DNA of 64,000 nucleotides, from NCBI GenBank assembly GCA_024663395.1, contig JANFAH010000024.1:310001-374000 (forward strand), in the 5' to 3' direction. Below the pieces are notes generated by a model. The model had not been told where the DNA came from. It did no database searches and saw only the letters and a list, made by a program, of their open reading frames with translations. Source of the DNA: Pisolithus tinctorius. Lineage: Eukaryota > Basidiomycota > Agaricomycetes > Boletales > Pisolithaceae. Both the position numbers and the translations under genes were made by a program. Positions 12,514 to 23,083 of the stretch are shown in pieces. Position 1 is the first letter of the stretch, and each line of letters begins with the position of its first letter.

Positions 12514-12639
12514 TGAGGTCACCCCAGCGCCACCGTGCTGCTAGTGGGGTTCAAGACCTCGAGGAGTTTGTCTTGCCCTCTACCCCAGATCCTCTCCCGC
12601 CATCATCCTTCCATTACTTTCTGGTATAAGGTGCGTGTT

Positions 12640-12830
12640 CTATACATGCTATTCACCCCGTCATTCACCCTGCCATTCACCCCACCGTTCACCCCGTTGT
12701 TCACTTCGTTGTTCACCCCTCCATTCACCCCATTGTTCACTTCGTCGTTCACCCCTCCGTTCACCCCGTTGTTCACTTTGTCGTTCACCCTGCCATTCAC
12801 TTCATCGTTCACCCTGCCATTCTTCCTGGA
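12640..12830 (+). repeat. 12-bp tandem repeat (TTCACCC type)
   Basis: About sixteen units of 12 bp alternating TTCACCCCG/T and TTCACTTCG with TTG or CCA spacers. It is followed (12840-13090) by three looser ~100-bp repeats with TTCTTATTTTCTTT and ACATGCCATTCACC. ORFs through it are artefacts of a period divisible by three. Confidence 0.75.
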
Positions 12831-13164
12831 TCCTCTTTCACCACTGTCATGTTCTTATTTTCTTTCATAAAAGGTGCGTGTCAATTACATGCCATTCACA
12901 CCATTGTTTACCAAACCCTTCGCCCCGGACCTTCTCCTACCACTGTCGTACTCTTATTTTCTTTTATAAAGGTGCATGTTGTTTACATGCCATTCACCCT
13001 GTCGTTCACCCTGCCCTTTATCCTGGACCCTCTCCCACCACCAACATTTGTTTGCTTTCTTTCACAAAGGTGAGTATTTAATTACATGCCTTTCACCCTG
13101 TCACCAACTAATCTACACATGATCTGTCCGTTATTCCTTGCAGTTCAATTCCAACACAAGTGAA

Positions 13165-15290
13165 AATGTCCTGGGGGACTGCACTTACATGCTTCAAAGC
13201 GTTCACCCGGCCCGGCGATGGTATGTTCCTCTACTTTTATGTTTTCCCAGAGCTTACTTACCATCCACAGCTAAAATTACATCACTGGATGCATGAGTGG
13301 TCGTGTGCAAGGACCACTGGGTGATCACGTCACCCAATGCAGACTTCGTTCCGGAGCCATACATTTTCGAAGAAGTCGATCTTTGTCCACATGCCGATGG
13401 TCAGTTCGGCCTTGTCGATTGCTTCCAATGGCCTCAAACATACGAAAAAAACTATGAATATGCTGTTTGCATACCTCAAAAAAATACGGTCCCTACTCTC
13501 AATATTGCTTGGTTCACTCCAACATCCACAGATTTCGTCCTTCCACTCGGCTCTGTGTATCTGGTGGGAACACTTGAAGAGACAAAGGTCAAGGCCTTTG
13601 AAGAGCTACTTCAGCAACTGCACAGCCACTACCACCCCCTCTGCAATCGACCTGTGGGTTGAGACCTTATGACCCAACTAGTGCGGTCGGTTCAACATGA
13701 GGTTTTGTGCTTGCGGCATCACCCCCTTTTATTCCGAGACCTCGTCATTTTTGTTGCCCAGCTTCAGCGCAAGCTGCTTGACATTTACACTTTGCTCGAA
13801 TACATTGAGATCCTCTACCCACTTCTTTCGTCTCCCTGCTCAAAACCTGTACACGCAAACCCCACCTGGATGGGGTGCTTCACGAAGGATACTGCCACTT
13901 GCAAAGCACTGTATTTCACTGGGGTGCCAGTCTGGCTCATGCGTACCGAGGTGTACATCTCCCCTGATATGAATATCAAGGAGCCTGTGAGATTGATGTG
14001 CCCTGAAGACATAGTGAAAGCTATGTATTGTGAAAAGGGGGTAGCTAAGCCATTCCCATCAATCTACCATGGTGCTGGCAGTCTCCTGCACCACATTCAC
14101 ACTCGCAGGGACTATGAGGGTACATTCGTGGAGCAACCAGAGCCCCTGCAAGTATCATTTGCCACATCCTCATCAAACCCATCTTCAAGCACTGGGAAGC
14201 AATCAATGAAAAAGCAGACAAGGGCTGCCAGGGAACAAGCGACTGCAGGCCCCTCCAGAGGTATGTACCCTAATTTTCTTTCTGCTTGTTCCTGACCAAC
14301 TTGTAGCTTCGCACCCCAAACAATCAGGTGGTGGGGACTCGGCAAGGTGGGAAGAGCCTGATCTTCCAGAAATTCCCAAGCCCCACAGTCTGTTTGCATT
14401 GGCTTGGAGGAAAGCTTCAAAGGATATGTCCAGAGTCAAGTCAGGCATTGTGGACCCTGGTTATCGCTTTCCAAAGCCCACGCTGTTGGTCAATGTGACC
14501 ACCCCTGAATGAAAGAAGATGTACATGTTGAATTGGCTCTCTGCTCACCTGGCTTGGATGAATCGAGTTGACATTTGGTCTCCGCAGAAGAGCCCTTCCC
14601 CTCAGATGTGGAGGGACTTCCTCAATGGTACTGACACAGAGCACTTGCCCTCTGGCACCCAGAGTGCATCCATGAAGTCGGTGGTTTGGGCGATTTTGGG
14701 GGACATCATTCAAGCAGCTCATGATGATCCTGTTCGTACATTGGAAGAGATTGAGTGGAGGGGAATGCAGGTTCGTATTTCATCCTATTTAGATCTGTTC
14801 TTCATACTTATCTTGCGCAGGTCCGGGCTTCGAGCCTTTCAGACCCACCCCTTCATTTCACACGTTCCCTTCTATGGGAACTCTACGAACTCAACTTCCA
14901 CTATGAACTTTGCGCACTCGATCAGGCCCTTGTCCTGCAGCTTTGGCCCGATAGCCTAGATAAGTATATGTGCCAATCACTTCTTTGGTCTATCTTCCCT
15001 GTGGATGTGGTCTTTCAAGTTGGTTGGCACCTCTTCCTTGGGAGCCACATGATTTGGGGTTGACTGCTAGTGAGATGGAGGTGGCATTGCTGTATCTGAA
15101 CAAGTTCTGTCAGTTGCTATCTGCATGGCCAGGAGTGCCCTTTCGTTTGAAGTCCCCAATCGAGCTGGATGGCTCTGGCAACCAAGCAGCATACGAAGCC
15201 TTCATCTTGGCTTGTGAATTCTACATCCAAACTGCATTTGATTATCTCGGGCGTCAACCATCCCTCCCCCACATTTTTACCTTTGTCTGA
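13165..15290 (+). pseudogene. KDZ copy A partner gene 2 (conserved, function unknown)
   Basis: A spliced gene starting MSWGTALTCFKAFTRPGD at 13165, then an intron (GTATGT to CACAG). Exons follow with WVITSPNADFVPEPYIFEEV, LLFRDLVIFVAQLQRKLLDI, NPTWMGCFTKDT and TGVPVWLMRTE, then an RAAREQATAGPSR linker. After another intron come KKMYMLNWLSAHLAWMNRVD and MWRDFLNG. The last part reads LWELYELNFHYELCALDQAL and AYEAFILACEFYIQTAFDYL near the end at about 15290. I know such proteins as common in agaricomycete genomes and often next to transposons, but no function. In-frame TGA codons at 13294-13296, 13660-13662 and 14510-14512 all sit where Arg (CGA) fits. No catalytic motif was recognised. Confidence 0.7.
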
Positions 15291-15776
15291 CATCCTCTGC
15301 CACAAATCCTTTTTTTTTCTGTCCAAATTTGTTTAGTACGAGTATGTACCATGTCGTAAAGCAGGCTGAATCAATTCGATGATTCGGAATGTTGCCTGTG
15401 ACTGAACTTTAATCTCACGCTTTGTGCTCACTGCCTTTTTTTTTGTTGATAGCAACATGTTATTCACTGACACTCCCACTGCCAGGCAAGGAATGTTCCC
15501 ATCCCCCTTCACTGCTATTGATGCTTTATCTGCATCAAGATCTGCACCATTTAATTCTTTGAGACTCGTTCTGCTTGGTATGTGTGACATCTTAATGATG
15601 GGGTTCCTGCTCACTGTGATGTTGATAGTGACTTTTGTTTTTAACTGCTCAAGACTTGTGCTCTGGTAAGTAGGATCCTACTTGGCTGTATGTGGTGATC
15701 TGACAAATTTTCTGTGAAGTTTTTCCCTTCCAGAGGTTCATCATCTGGTCAAAATCCCCTTGGACTGACACCCCCT

Positions 15777-15850
15777 GCTGACTTCGTGTCACGCTTTCCA
15801 CCACCTGTTGACTTCGAGTCCCAGGCGTACCGCTGTTGGCTTTGCGTCAC
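15777..15850 (+). promoter_or_regulatory. Triplet of 16-bp motif before the KDZ transposase
   Basis: GCTGACTTCGTGTCAC (15777), GTTGACTTCGAGTCCC (15807) and GTTGGCTTTGCGTCAC (15835) are spaced 30 and 28 bp. The block ends 20 bp before the likely transposase ATG at 15871. It resembles a cis-regulatory array or 5'-UTR element shared with the 12.0-12.5-kb region. Confidence 0.6.
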
Positions 15851-15870
15851 AGTTTCCAGAATGATCTGAG

Positions 15871-18800
15871 ATGGCTGTTCGCCGTCCAAAGCCTTGGAAG
15901 CATCGCAATGCTTCGCCTTCTATGAGTAATTCTAATATTGTGAGTTTTCCCTGTCTTCAAGCCTCATGTTGTGCTCATCATTTCTCTACAGGCCTCCTCT
16001 GCTTCATCTGTCCAAGCTGGTCTGGTACCCAGTGTACTCACTGACCATCCTTCATCTTTGTCTGGTAATGAGCCATCACTTTGTACTTCTGGCCCTTTGG
16101 TGTGTGCAATTTCATTATGGTATTCTTCATATCATCTTAGCTCCCCTACAGGTCCTATCAATGTCATCTGCCTCAACCAACTGGCTGCCCAATGTAGCCA
16201 CTCCATCATCAAACAACCAAGTGTCACTTGGTATACCTGCCCCTTCAGTATGTTCTGATCCTATGTCTAAGAGGTTATACATGTTTACTTTTAGGTAGAA
16301 TATGACACAGTCATTGTTTGTCCCTCCTCCCCTAGCTTGTCAATGCCGCCCTTTTGGTATGAAAGCGCTGTACCTCCCTGCACCTCCACATGTCTTTGTA
16401 CTTCCAGGCTGCCAATGCCATGCTCAAGATACTGCTGCAATGCCACATCGCCCTCAGCACCAACCTGTTGATGTCTTCAATGCTGTGAATGAGCTCGAAC
16501 TCAGTGAGGTTGGCTTGCCTTCATGTCTGAGCAGTTCACAGAAGCACGAGAACCAATGGTGACGGTGGTCACAAGATATCATTCCAGCACTTCTCAAGCC
16601 CTACATGTGCTATCTCGAGGCATCCCAATCCCTCCGCATGGTGGTAGACCCCCCAGTCATCCATCGATGTTGCACTTGCACAGTGTATCAACTCACTGTT
16701 TGCTGTCTCTTCTTTGACCATATGTGACCTTTTTGTTGTTTGCTCTTATGATGCTTATGTACACCCAGGTTTGGAGGACATTGGGATAAGCTACTGTGCA
16801 TGCACCCCAGCTCCTATATGCCTCATGGGCCATGGGTTATTTGCATCATCCCCTGTGGTACCTACTCTGGCAGTTGACCTTCATGTACTGGAGTTTGTAA
16901 AGAAGCTCTTTGTCTGGCTAACCCCAAACACAACTGCATGGTGTGAAGCACTTGAAAGCTTCCTGGATGGTCAAGGGTATAGACTGCTGTTCAAGGTATG
17001 TACTTTTCCAAACACCATCACTGGATCTCTGCCTTTGTCTTCACATCCACCCTGTATGCTACTTCTTGTATTGGTATATCATCATGGTTTGAATGTACAT
17101 GTACCCACACAAATATCTCTGGTGTAATGATGGGTGCTTATTCAAATAATCAGGACAATCACCGGCAGCATTTCAGTAATGCTTATCATTGGTATAGTGT
17201 ATTGACAATATATGTGGAGGACCATATTTCTGCTATGGTCCAGTCCTTTCACCCAAACTCCATGCCACAGCAAGATAGCCCCTGGCCAAGTGACTAACTA
17301 TGTGCTTGCTGTCCTCTTTGCTTTGGGGGAGGTGACTTACAGAGCTCTAACCCTCCTCAGGATGAGTGAGTCAATGACAAGCTCATTGTTGCTGACTAGA
17401 TGACTGAGACCCAATAGCTTTGACTGCATTGTCTGCTTAGATGCATGTTTCACTCAGAAGAGAACCAACAAATCTGCCACTGATGACCCTCCCAATCCCA
17501 CCAGCACTGTATTCATCCCTGAGTCAGAGGTGAAGGCCATGGAGGTTTTCATTGAGAAACAGAGATCCCTCCCAACCAGTCAACATCATTCTCAGACTCA
17601 AAACCAGCAGGACAGGTTGGAGGATGGAATGAGGGTGCCTGCCTCTGTGTTGGATGGGTGTGGAGATTCTTTCCATGCAGCAGATGAGAAGAGGCAAAAG
17701 GCCAGCACACAATTTTTTGCAGATACAGGGCTTATGGCTTTGTTGTGTCGTCATGATCGTGTCCTCTGGTTGGTTAATATGACATCAGCAGGTGAAAAGC
17801 AGCACTATGCCCTAGCACTGGTGAAACATCTCTTTGACCATCTCCCTGCCAAGATGACTGTTGGCCTCTTATATGACATTGGTTGTCAATTGGAACATAG
17901 CTGTCGAAAGTGGAAACTCCTTGATGATGGGATACTCTCCAGGTTGAAGTTTGGTATTTCTGTCTTCCATGCTTATGGTCATCAATGGCCATGCCAATTG
18001 GTATATCACCCACATAAATGTGTAGGCTTTGGCTTGTCAGATGGTGAGGGGTGTGAGCGACTATGGAGTGCCCTAAAAATGCTTATTCCAATTCTTTGAG
18101 TTTCTGGGGTAAGCATTGACTCTTCTTCAAATATAATTCCAGTGCTCATTTTACCCTTAGTATCATCAGAGATTATTTGTCCTTGACAATCAAATTCGAC
18201 ACTTGGACAAGAAATCTTTTGATGCATTTGGCCAGTGGCTGAGCAGGAAATGGTCCCTCTGCAAAAGTAGGAAATTGGTGGCTTTGGAGGCTCTTCATGC
18301 TCTGCATGTTGACATGCAGACTCTACAGCATGAGTGGGCTGCACAAGTACATGCACAAACTCAACTTCTACCTCATTAGTCTGTTCCCTTTGTGTGTGTG
18401 TGATCATATGACTCACCAACCTGTAGGTCAGTCAAAGAACAAGGGTTCTGAACAGTTGGCACATGTTCTTGCCCTGGAGAAAACAGTTGAGGACTATCAG
18501 TGCTGTGTGGATCAGTTAGAGAAGGATCTTGTTGATGATCGTGTCAATGACATTGTTGACTACAATCTACAACTTGCTGCAGCAAAAGGGTCACTGTCAA
18601 AGGCAGCCCAGGCCCTCAAGAAGAAAAAGGCTTCATTGGGACTTTCTGCCCAAACTGACCTTCATCTGCTGAGGAACAACAAGTGGCTCCAAACACAAAC
18701 AAATGCACAAGCACTTAAGGTTTGGATAAGGGAATGACTTCATCAGCGCAAGTCTGAGTTCCAGTGACTATAATGGTCATATGGGACCTCTTCCAGTACT

Positions 18801-19712
18801 GAGCAATTTTTTATTTCTGGCTGCCATGTTCAATAACATCATGTAGAAAATCATTTACAGTCACATGTGGAGTCATCCATAAAACAACAAGAGCCTACCA
18901 TCCTGAAACTTGTCACCACATACAATAATATCTGTGGTGAACTGCAGAGTATGATATGACTGTGTAAGGCACCACCTGGTGCCATCCCTCCCAATCCCAT
19001 ACCTTCTAAAGGTATCTTTCAGCTGGATGTTGATAGTGATATTTGGCAGGATGGTCTTGAGGAGCTTAGTGCTAGCACCCCACATTGGCTTGCTGATGAG
19101 AGTGTGTGCAAGGGAATCAGGCTGATGTTGGAAGTTGATTGCTGTAATGAAGAAGAAAGAAGGCTGTCAAGAGAGCGGTCTATCATGCAGGAATGGTTTT
19201 CCATGGAGTGGCTGAGTGTAAAGTCTGCTCTGGAAAATGTGGCAGGTGAGTGCAAATACCATGTTTATGTCCCATCTCATAGGGAGTTAGATGAATATTA
19301 CAAGTATCACCTGCATGCCTACAGGGATTCCATTGTTGCAGTATATGTCAAATGGGAGGCTAAGGTTTGACATATGCCATATGCATGGGCTGCATCTAGG
19401 CCATGGGGACCTACAGCAGAAGACATCAGGGATTGCCTTGCTGCCACACATAATCCTGGTGGAACCCATGCTTCAGAGGATCTAACAGCACCAGTATTAG
19501 AAGAGAATGACTCTGATGAAGGGGATGTAATGTCAGAAGGAGATGATGAGCTGTTGATGGCCATTGAAGAGATGGAACTGGAAGAGGAATGTCCCACTGA
19601 GCAAGCAAATGAAGGGGAATTTACAGAGGATGAGGATTGGTTGGAGGACATTGGAACTGGTTATTTGCCCTCATCACCATTGCAGGTGCCATCAAAAAGG
19701 TGTAGATACTAG
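15871..19712 (+). pseudogene. KDZ-superfamily transposase gene (decayed)
   Basis: This encodes the DDE-type transposase of the element. The ATG at 15871 (MAVRRPKPWKHRNASP) opens a serine-rich N-terminus with several ~50-nt introns. Family landmarks in order are ALLKPYMCYLEASQSLR; a cysteine-rich segment (CCTCTVYQLT, YCACTPAP); PVVPTLAVDLHVLEFVKKLF; NTTAWCEALESFL; NAYHWYSVL; CPLCFGG; and CIVCLDACFTQKR (~17425). The core is FFADTGLMALLCRHDRVLWL, TSAGEKQHYALALV, GLLYDIGCQLEHSC, FGISVFHAYGHQWPCQ and GLSDGEGCERLWSALK. The C-terminal part has YHQRLFVLDNQI, a coiled-coil-like stretch and FQLDVDSDIWQD, then an acidic tail to 19712. Asp in LDACF and YDIGC and Glu in GEGCE are the likely catalytic residues. 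In-frame TGA at 16560, 18097, 18735, 18957 and 19368 all fit CGA to TGA. One intron is 18109-18160. Confidence 0.88.
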
Positions 19713-19884
19713 ATGCATACCCAAGCTTCATCAATAAATAGTTTGTGCCCAGATAAAAGATATGTATGAGTGATCTACATTCAATGTTACCCTAAGGAAC
19801 TCTGTTTTATGGTGACCTGCAATGCCTTTGACCTCCTGCTGGGTCAAGCATTATGATTGATTAAACTAACAAGAGAATGCACAT

Positions 19885-20520
19885 AGTGCATTGGAAAATC
19901 CTCAGCATTGCTGGGAAAATCCCCAGAGTGGGTGGGAGAATCCCCAGCATTGCCTGGAGATTCCCCAGGTCAGAACTTGGAGAATCCCCAGTATAGCTTG
20001 GAGAATCCTCAGAGTGGGTGGGAGAATGCCCAGAGCAGGTTGGAGAATCCCCAAGACAGAACTTGGATAATCCCCAGTATACCATGGAGACTCCCCAGAG
20101 TGGGTGGGAGAGTCCCCAGAGCAGGTTGAAGAATCCCAAGCATTGTCTGGAGAATCCCCAGCAGTGCTTGGGGAATCCCCAGGTCATAGCTTGAAGAATC
20201 CCCAGAGTCAGTTGGAGAATCCCCAGCATTGCCTGGAGAATCCCCAGAGTGGGTGGGAGAATCCCCAGCATTGCCTGGAGAATCCCCAGGACATATACTG
20301 GAGAATCCCCAGAGTGGGTTGGAGAATCCCCAGCATTGCCTGGAGAATCCACAGAGTGGGTGGGAGAATCCCCAGCATTGCCTGGAGAATCCCCAGCAGT
20401 GCTTGGAGAATCCCCAGAGTGGGTTGCAGAATCCCCAGTAGTGCTTGGGGAATCCCCAGGACATAGCTTGGAGAATCCCCAGAGTTGGTGGGAAAATCCC
20501 CAGCATTGCTAGGAGAGCCC
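19885..20520 (-). repeat. 21-bp subterminal minisatellite, right end of copy A
   Basis: Inverse-orientation counterpart of the array at 5290-6075, with units of the form CTGGAGAATCCCCAG plus spacer. It has fewer units and more length variation than the left array. It starts about 170 bp after the transposase stop codon. Confidence 0.88.
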
Positions 20521-20974
20521 CTAGAGACAGGAGTTGGCTGGGAAATTCCAAGCATTGCCTGGAGGATCTGCTGCATACCCTGTGGATCCCCAGAGTGGGT
20601 GGGAAAATTCCAATGACACCTGGACAATCTTTGACTTGTATGCAATGGCCAGGACTGGAGATCACTGAAGCCTTGGGAAGCATGGTGAAAGTATATGTCT
20701 GCTGTGCCTGGGCAATCACCATCACCAAGTATATTCTACTCCCTCCATCAGATGTCACCAGTCTTTCCTCAGTGTTCTATGGCCATACTTTTTCACATAT
20801 TCATATTGTATATAGTGCTCAAATCAGATTCCATGGAAATAGGTACTTGGCATGATACACACTCCTGTCAGCAACATGGAGACTCCAAATCATTTTGATT
20901 GATCCTTCATGCTGTGATGGTCGTCTATTTGAACTGGAGGTTCCCATGATCATCTTGGAATAGGTCTGTTTGGG

Positions 20975-21460
20975 CTGGATGCCCTGGGAACAGGTCCATT
21001 CAGGCTGGGGAAACTCCCAGGATGCACTGGGAACAGGTCTATTTAGGCTGGAGAATCCCCCAGGATGCCCAGGGAACAGGTCCATTTAGGCTGGGGAATC
21101 CCCCAGGATGCCCAGAGAACAGGTCCATTTAGGCTGGGGAATCCCCCATGATGTCCAAGGAACAGGTCCATTTAGGCTGGGGAATCCCCCAGGATGCACT
21201 GGGAACAGGTCTATTTAGGCTGGAGATTCCCCCAGGATGCACTGGGAACAGGTCTATTTAGGCTGGAGATTCCCCCAGGATGCCCAGGGAACAGGTCCAT
21301 TTAGGCTGGAGAATCCCCTAGGATGTCCAGGGAACAGGTCCATTTAGGCTGGAGAATCCCCCAGGATGCACTGGGAACAGGTCCATTTAGGCTGGGGAAT
21401 CCCCCAGGATGCACTGGGAACAGGTCCATTTAGGCCGGAGAATCCCCCAGGATACCCAGG
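20975..21460 (-). repeat. 42-bp subterminal tandem repeats, right end of copy A
   Basis: About eleven units such as AGGCTGGGGAATCCCCCAGG plus GGGAACAGGTCCATTT, the inverse of the left-end 42-bp units. Between this array and the 21-bp array lies a ~450-bp unique stretch that is shared, inverted, with ~4840-5290. Confidence 0.85.
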
Positions 21461-21612
21461 AAATAGGTCTATTAACTCACTGGGGAAAGCCCCATTTGGA
21501 CCCCAGGCACTCTGTTATAGATGTAATAATCCTGGAGAAAGTCCATGTCTGACACCTTGCTCTGGAGAATCTCCAGGGCCTGGCAAATCTCCAGCAGTCA
21601 CTGGGAATACCC

Positions 21613-21693
21613 AGGTGGTCAACACCTATTAGGTGGATACATCTATAAGAATATATGAACCTAATAGGTCCCCTGGGGGGGGTGACTGAAGTG
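21613..21693 (-). repeat. Right terminal inverted repeat of KDZ copy A
   Basis: Inverse copy of the left terminus, closing with GGTGACTGAAGTG at 21681-21693. The adjacent CATGCCG is the right copy of the target duplication. Confidence 0.9.
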
Positions 21694-21700
21694 CATGCCG

Positions 21701-23083
21701 TGGGGAATCTGGGCATGGTTAATTATCAGCTTGCTGGACAGAGTCGTGGTCCTCTGTTGGATGTGGCCATCGAACAACTCATGGAACACGTTATGAGCGT
21801 TCGACGTCTCAAAGCTGCCCTTGATCCTCGGTCGTCGGACCCAAACCAGCGTCGCTTGTTTAACACTTTTACAACCTGGGAGATGGTTGGCCTCAGCCGC
21901 CTGTCACTCTGCTATACCGCCCGCGGTGAAGGAAAGCAAGCTATCAAGGCAGCATCGGAGGGCATCGAACTTACGAGAAACTCAGCGGACCCAACGGTCA
22001 TCGCAATGAGCCGACTTTTCTATGGCCTTGCTTTATTACGAGATTGACAGCGCCAAGAGGCGTTGAAGCAGTTCAACCCACCGAGTGGATGCACGCCTGC
22101 GATTGCTTTATGTAAAGAACCGTCAGAGGAGCATCGCTCATATTTGACCGAATTAGTGGATGTCGGTGCAGATATGGATGCTATTGACGAACAAGGCTAC
22201 AAGGCGCTGGACTATGCGGTGTTCAATGGTGACTCGGCTATGGAAACGCTCGTACTTGAAGGGCTCCGCCGGCAATTGGGTGGTGATGTGAAGAAGGAAG
22301 TTGCTCGTCGACAGGATGAGGCAAAGCTTCGGAAAGGCTACCGAGTACTCTTCCAGGAAAAACTGCGCCCGGTACTGCTCAGTAGTAGTAACAACAAGAA
22401 CGCTCTACAAGACCTGCGACGTGTGTATGCTGATGCACTCGCTACGGACACGGAGAAGGCTCGTCTGTTCGATGCGCTCAAGTTTGTGCGCTTTTCAAAC
22501 TTCCTGGGATTCGGAAAGATACCGCGATCAAGTGACAAGTTACCAGGAACGGGCGACCCTTTGGTGCAGCTGTACAGATCGAACGTTCAGAATGACGGTC
22601 AGCCCGGGGACACAGCCGACGTTGTCATCTTTTTCTCATACCGCTGGATCAATAAAGGCTCTGGGACAGCACGGGATACACCGGATGACAGTAGCAACAT
22701 GCAGTACGACCGAATGGTGAATGCCATCGAGAACTTCCTATTGCTTCATCCGTCCGTGGACAAAGAGCGACTGGGAATATGGGTCGTGAGTCAAATCTGG
22801 TTTCAGTAAGCAGCTGACATGACATCTTCGTACATAGGATCATGCATGCGTTGACCAAGACAATCCTGCACCCGGCGTTGCCGCTCTTCCCATGATCATC
22901 GCGCAATGCAACGCCTTGATCAGCCTCGTGGACGACGCTTACCACACGCGCGCGTGGTGTTCGGTCGAGGTCATGATGGTGCAGACACTGAGAAAGTCGT
23001 ACAACCTCCACATGTGGTACGAACATGAGACTCGGGTGGAGGTATTCTGCGAGAAGGACCGATGGATCTGGAAATTGTCATGA
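21701..23083 (+). pseudogene. 3' part of interrupted gene: TPR end, ankyrin-like, TIR/HET-like domain
   Basis: Joining the host sequence across the transposon and keeping one copy of the target site gives an uninterrupted frame, RAQCRA then VGNLGMVNYQ, which is a good TPR helix. The gene then shows further TPR-like helices (to ~22040), one in-frame TGA at 22045-22047, an ankyrin-like repeat (VDVGADMDAIDEQGYKALDY, near 22160-22210) and a charged linker. A C-terminal domain follows, with VVIFFSYRW, then LGIWV joined to DHACVDQD across an intron, LPMIIAQCNALISLVD and TRAWCSVEVMM. This pattern (sheet, W-x-D-x-x-C-x-x-Q, aromatic-R-x-W-C-x-x-E) resembles fungal TIR/HET-type domains. The intron at 22786-22837 is 52 nt with GTGAGT and TAG ends. 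Stop at 23083. The architecture suggests a receptor-like or incompatibility-type protein, but the function is not shown. Confidence 0.75.

Larger units (their letters stand above)
11880..12625. repeat. Inverted repeat at the divergent centre of KDZ copy A
   Basis: About 11880-12190 on the minus strand and 12345-12625 on the plus strand are related copies facing away from each other around a ~150-bp centre. Read outward, both contain GTTGACTT-type motifs, CTGAGGTCACCCCAGC and GGGGTTCAAGACCTCGAGGAG. Both are open in one frame (RAASGVQDLEEF in each). The position between the left minus-strand gene and the right plus-strand genes suggests a duplicated, outward-facing 5' region. Confidence 0.7.
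4243..21693 (+). mobile_element. KDZ-superfamily DNA transposon, copy A (17.45 kb)
   Basis: The element begins CACTTCAGTCACCCCCCCCA at 4243 and ends with its exact inverse at 21693. The first ~76 bp are almost identical in inverse orientation, and the similarity extends about 1.8 kb inward through subterminal repeat arrays. Flanks are CGTGCCA (4236-4242) and CATGCCG (21694-21700): a 7-bp target duplication with two differences, both explained by CpG loss from CGTGCCG. It contains a KDZ transposase gene plus two other genes that look like regular cargo. All three have nonsense changes, so this copy is probably not autonomous. A second copy begins at 34434. Confidence 0.88.

Noticed and set aside
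12603..12870. Repeat-protein ORFs on both strands
   Set aside because: Produced by a 12-bp tandem repeat; no start context, splice signals or conservation supports coding.
4243..21693. TET/JBP dioxygenase gene linked to the KDZ transposon
   Set aside because: KDZ elements are known to be associated with TET/JBP genes in mushrooms, so I looked for an H-x-D...H pattern with the expected surroundings. None was recognised in the translated parts of copy A.
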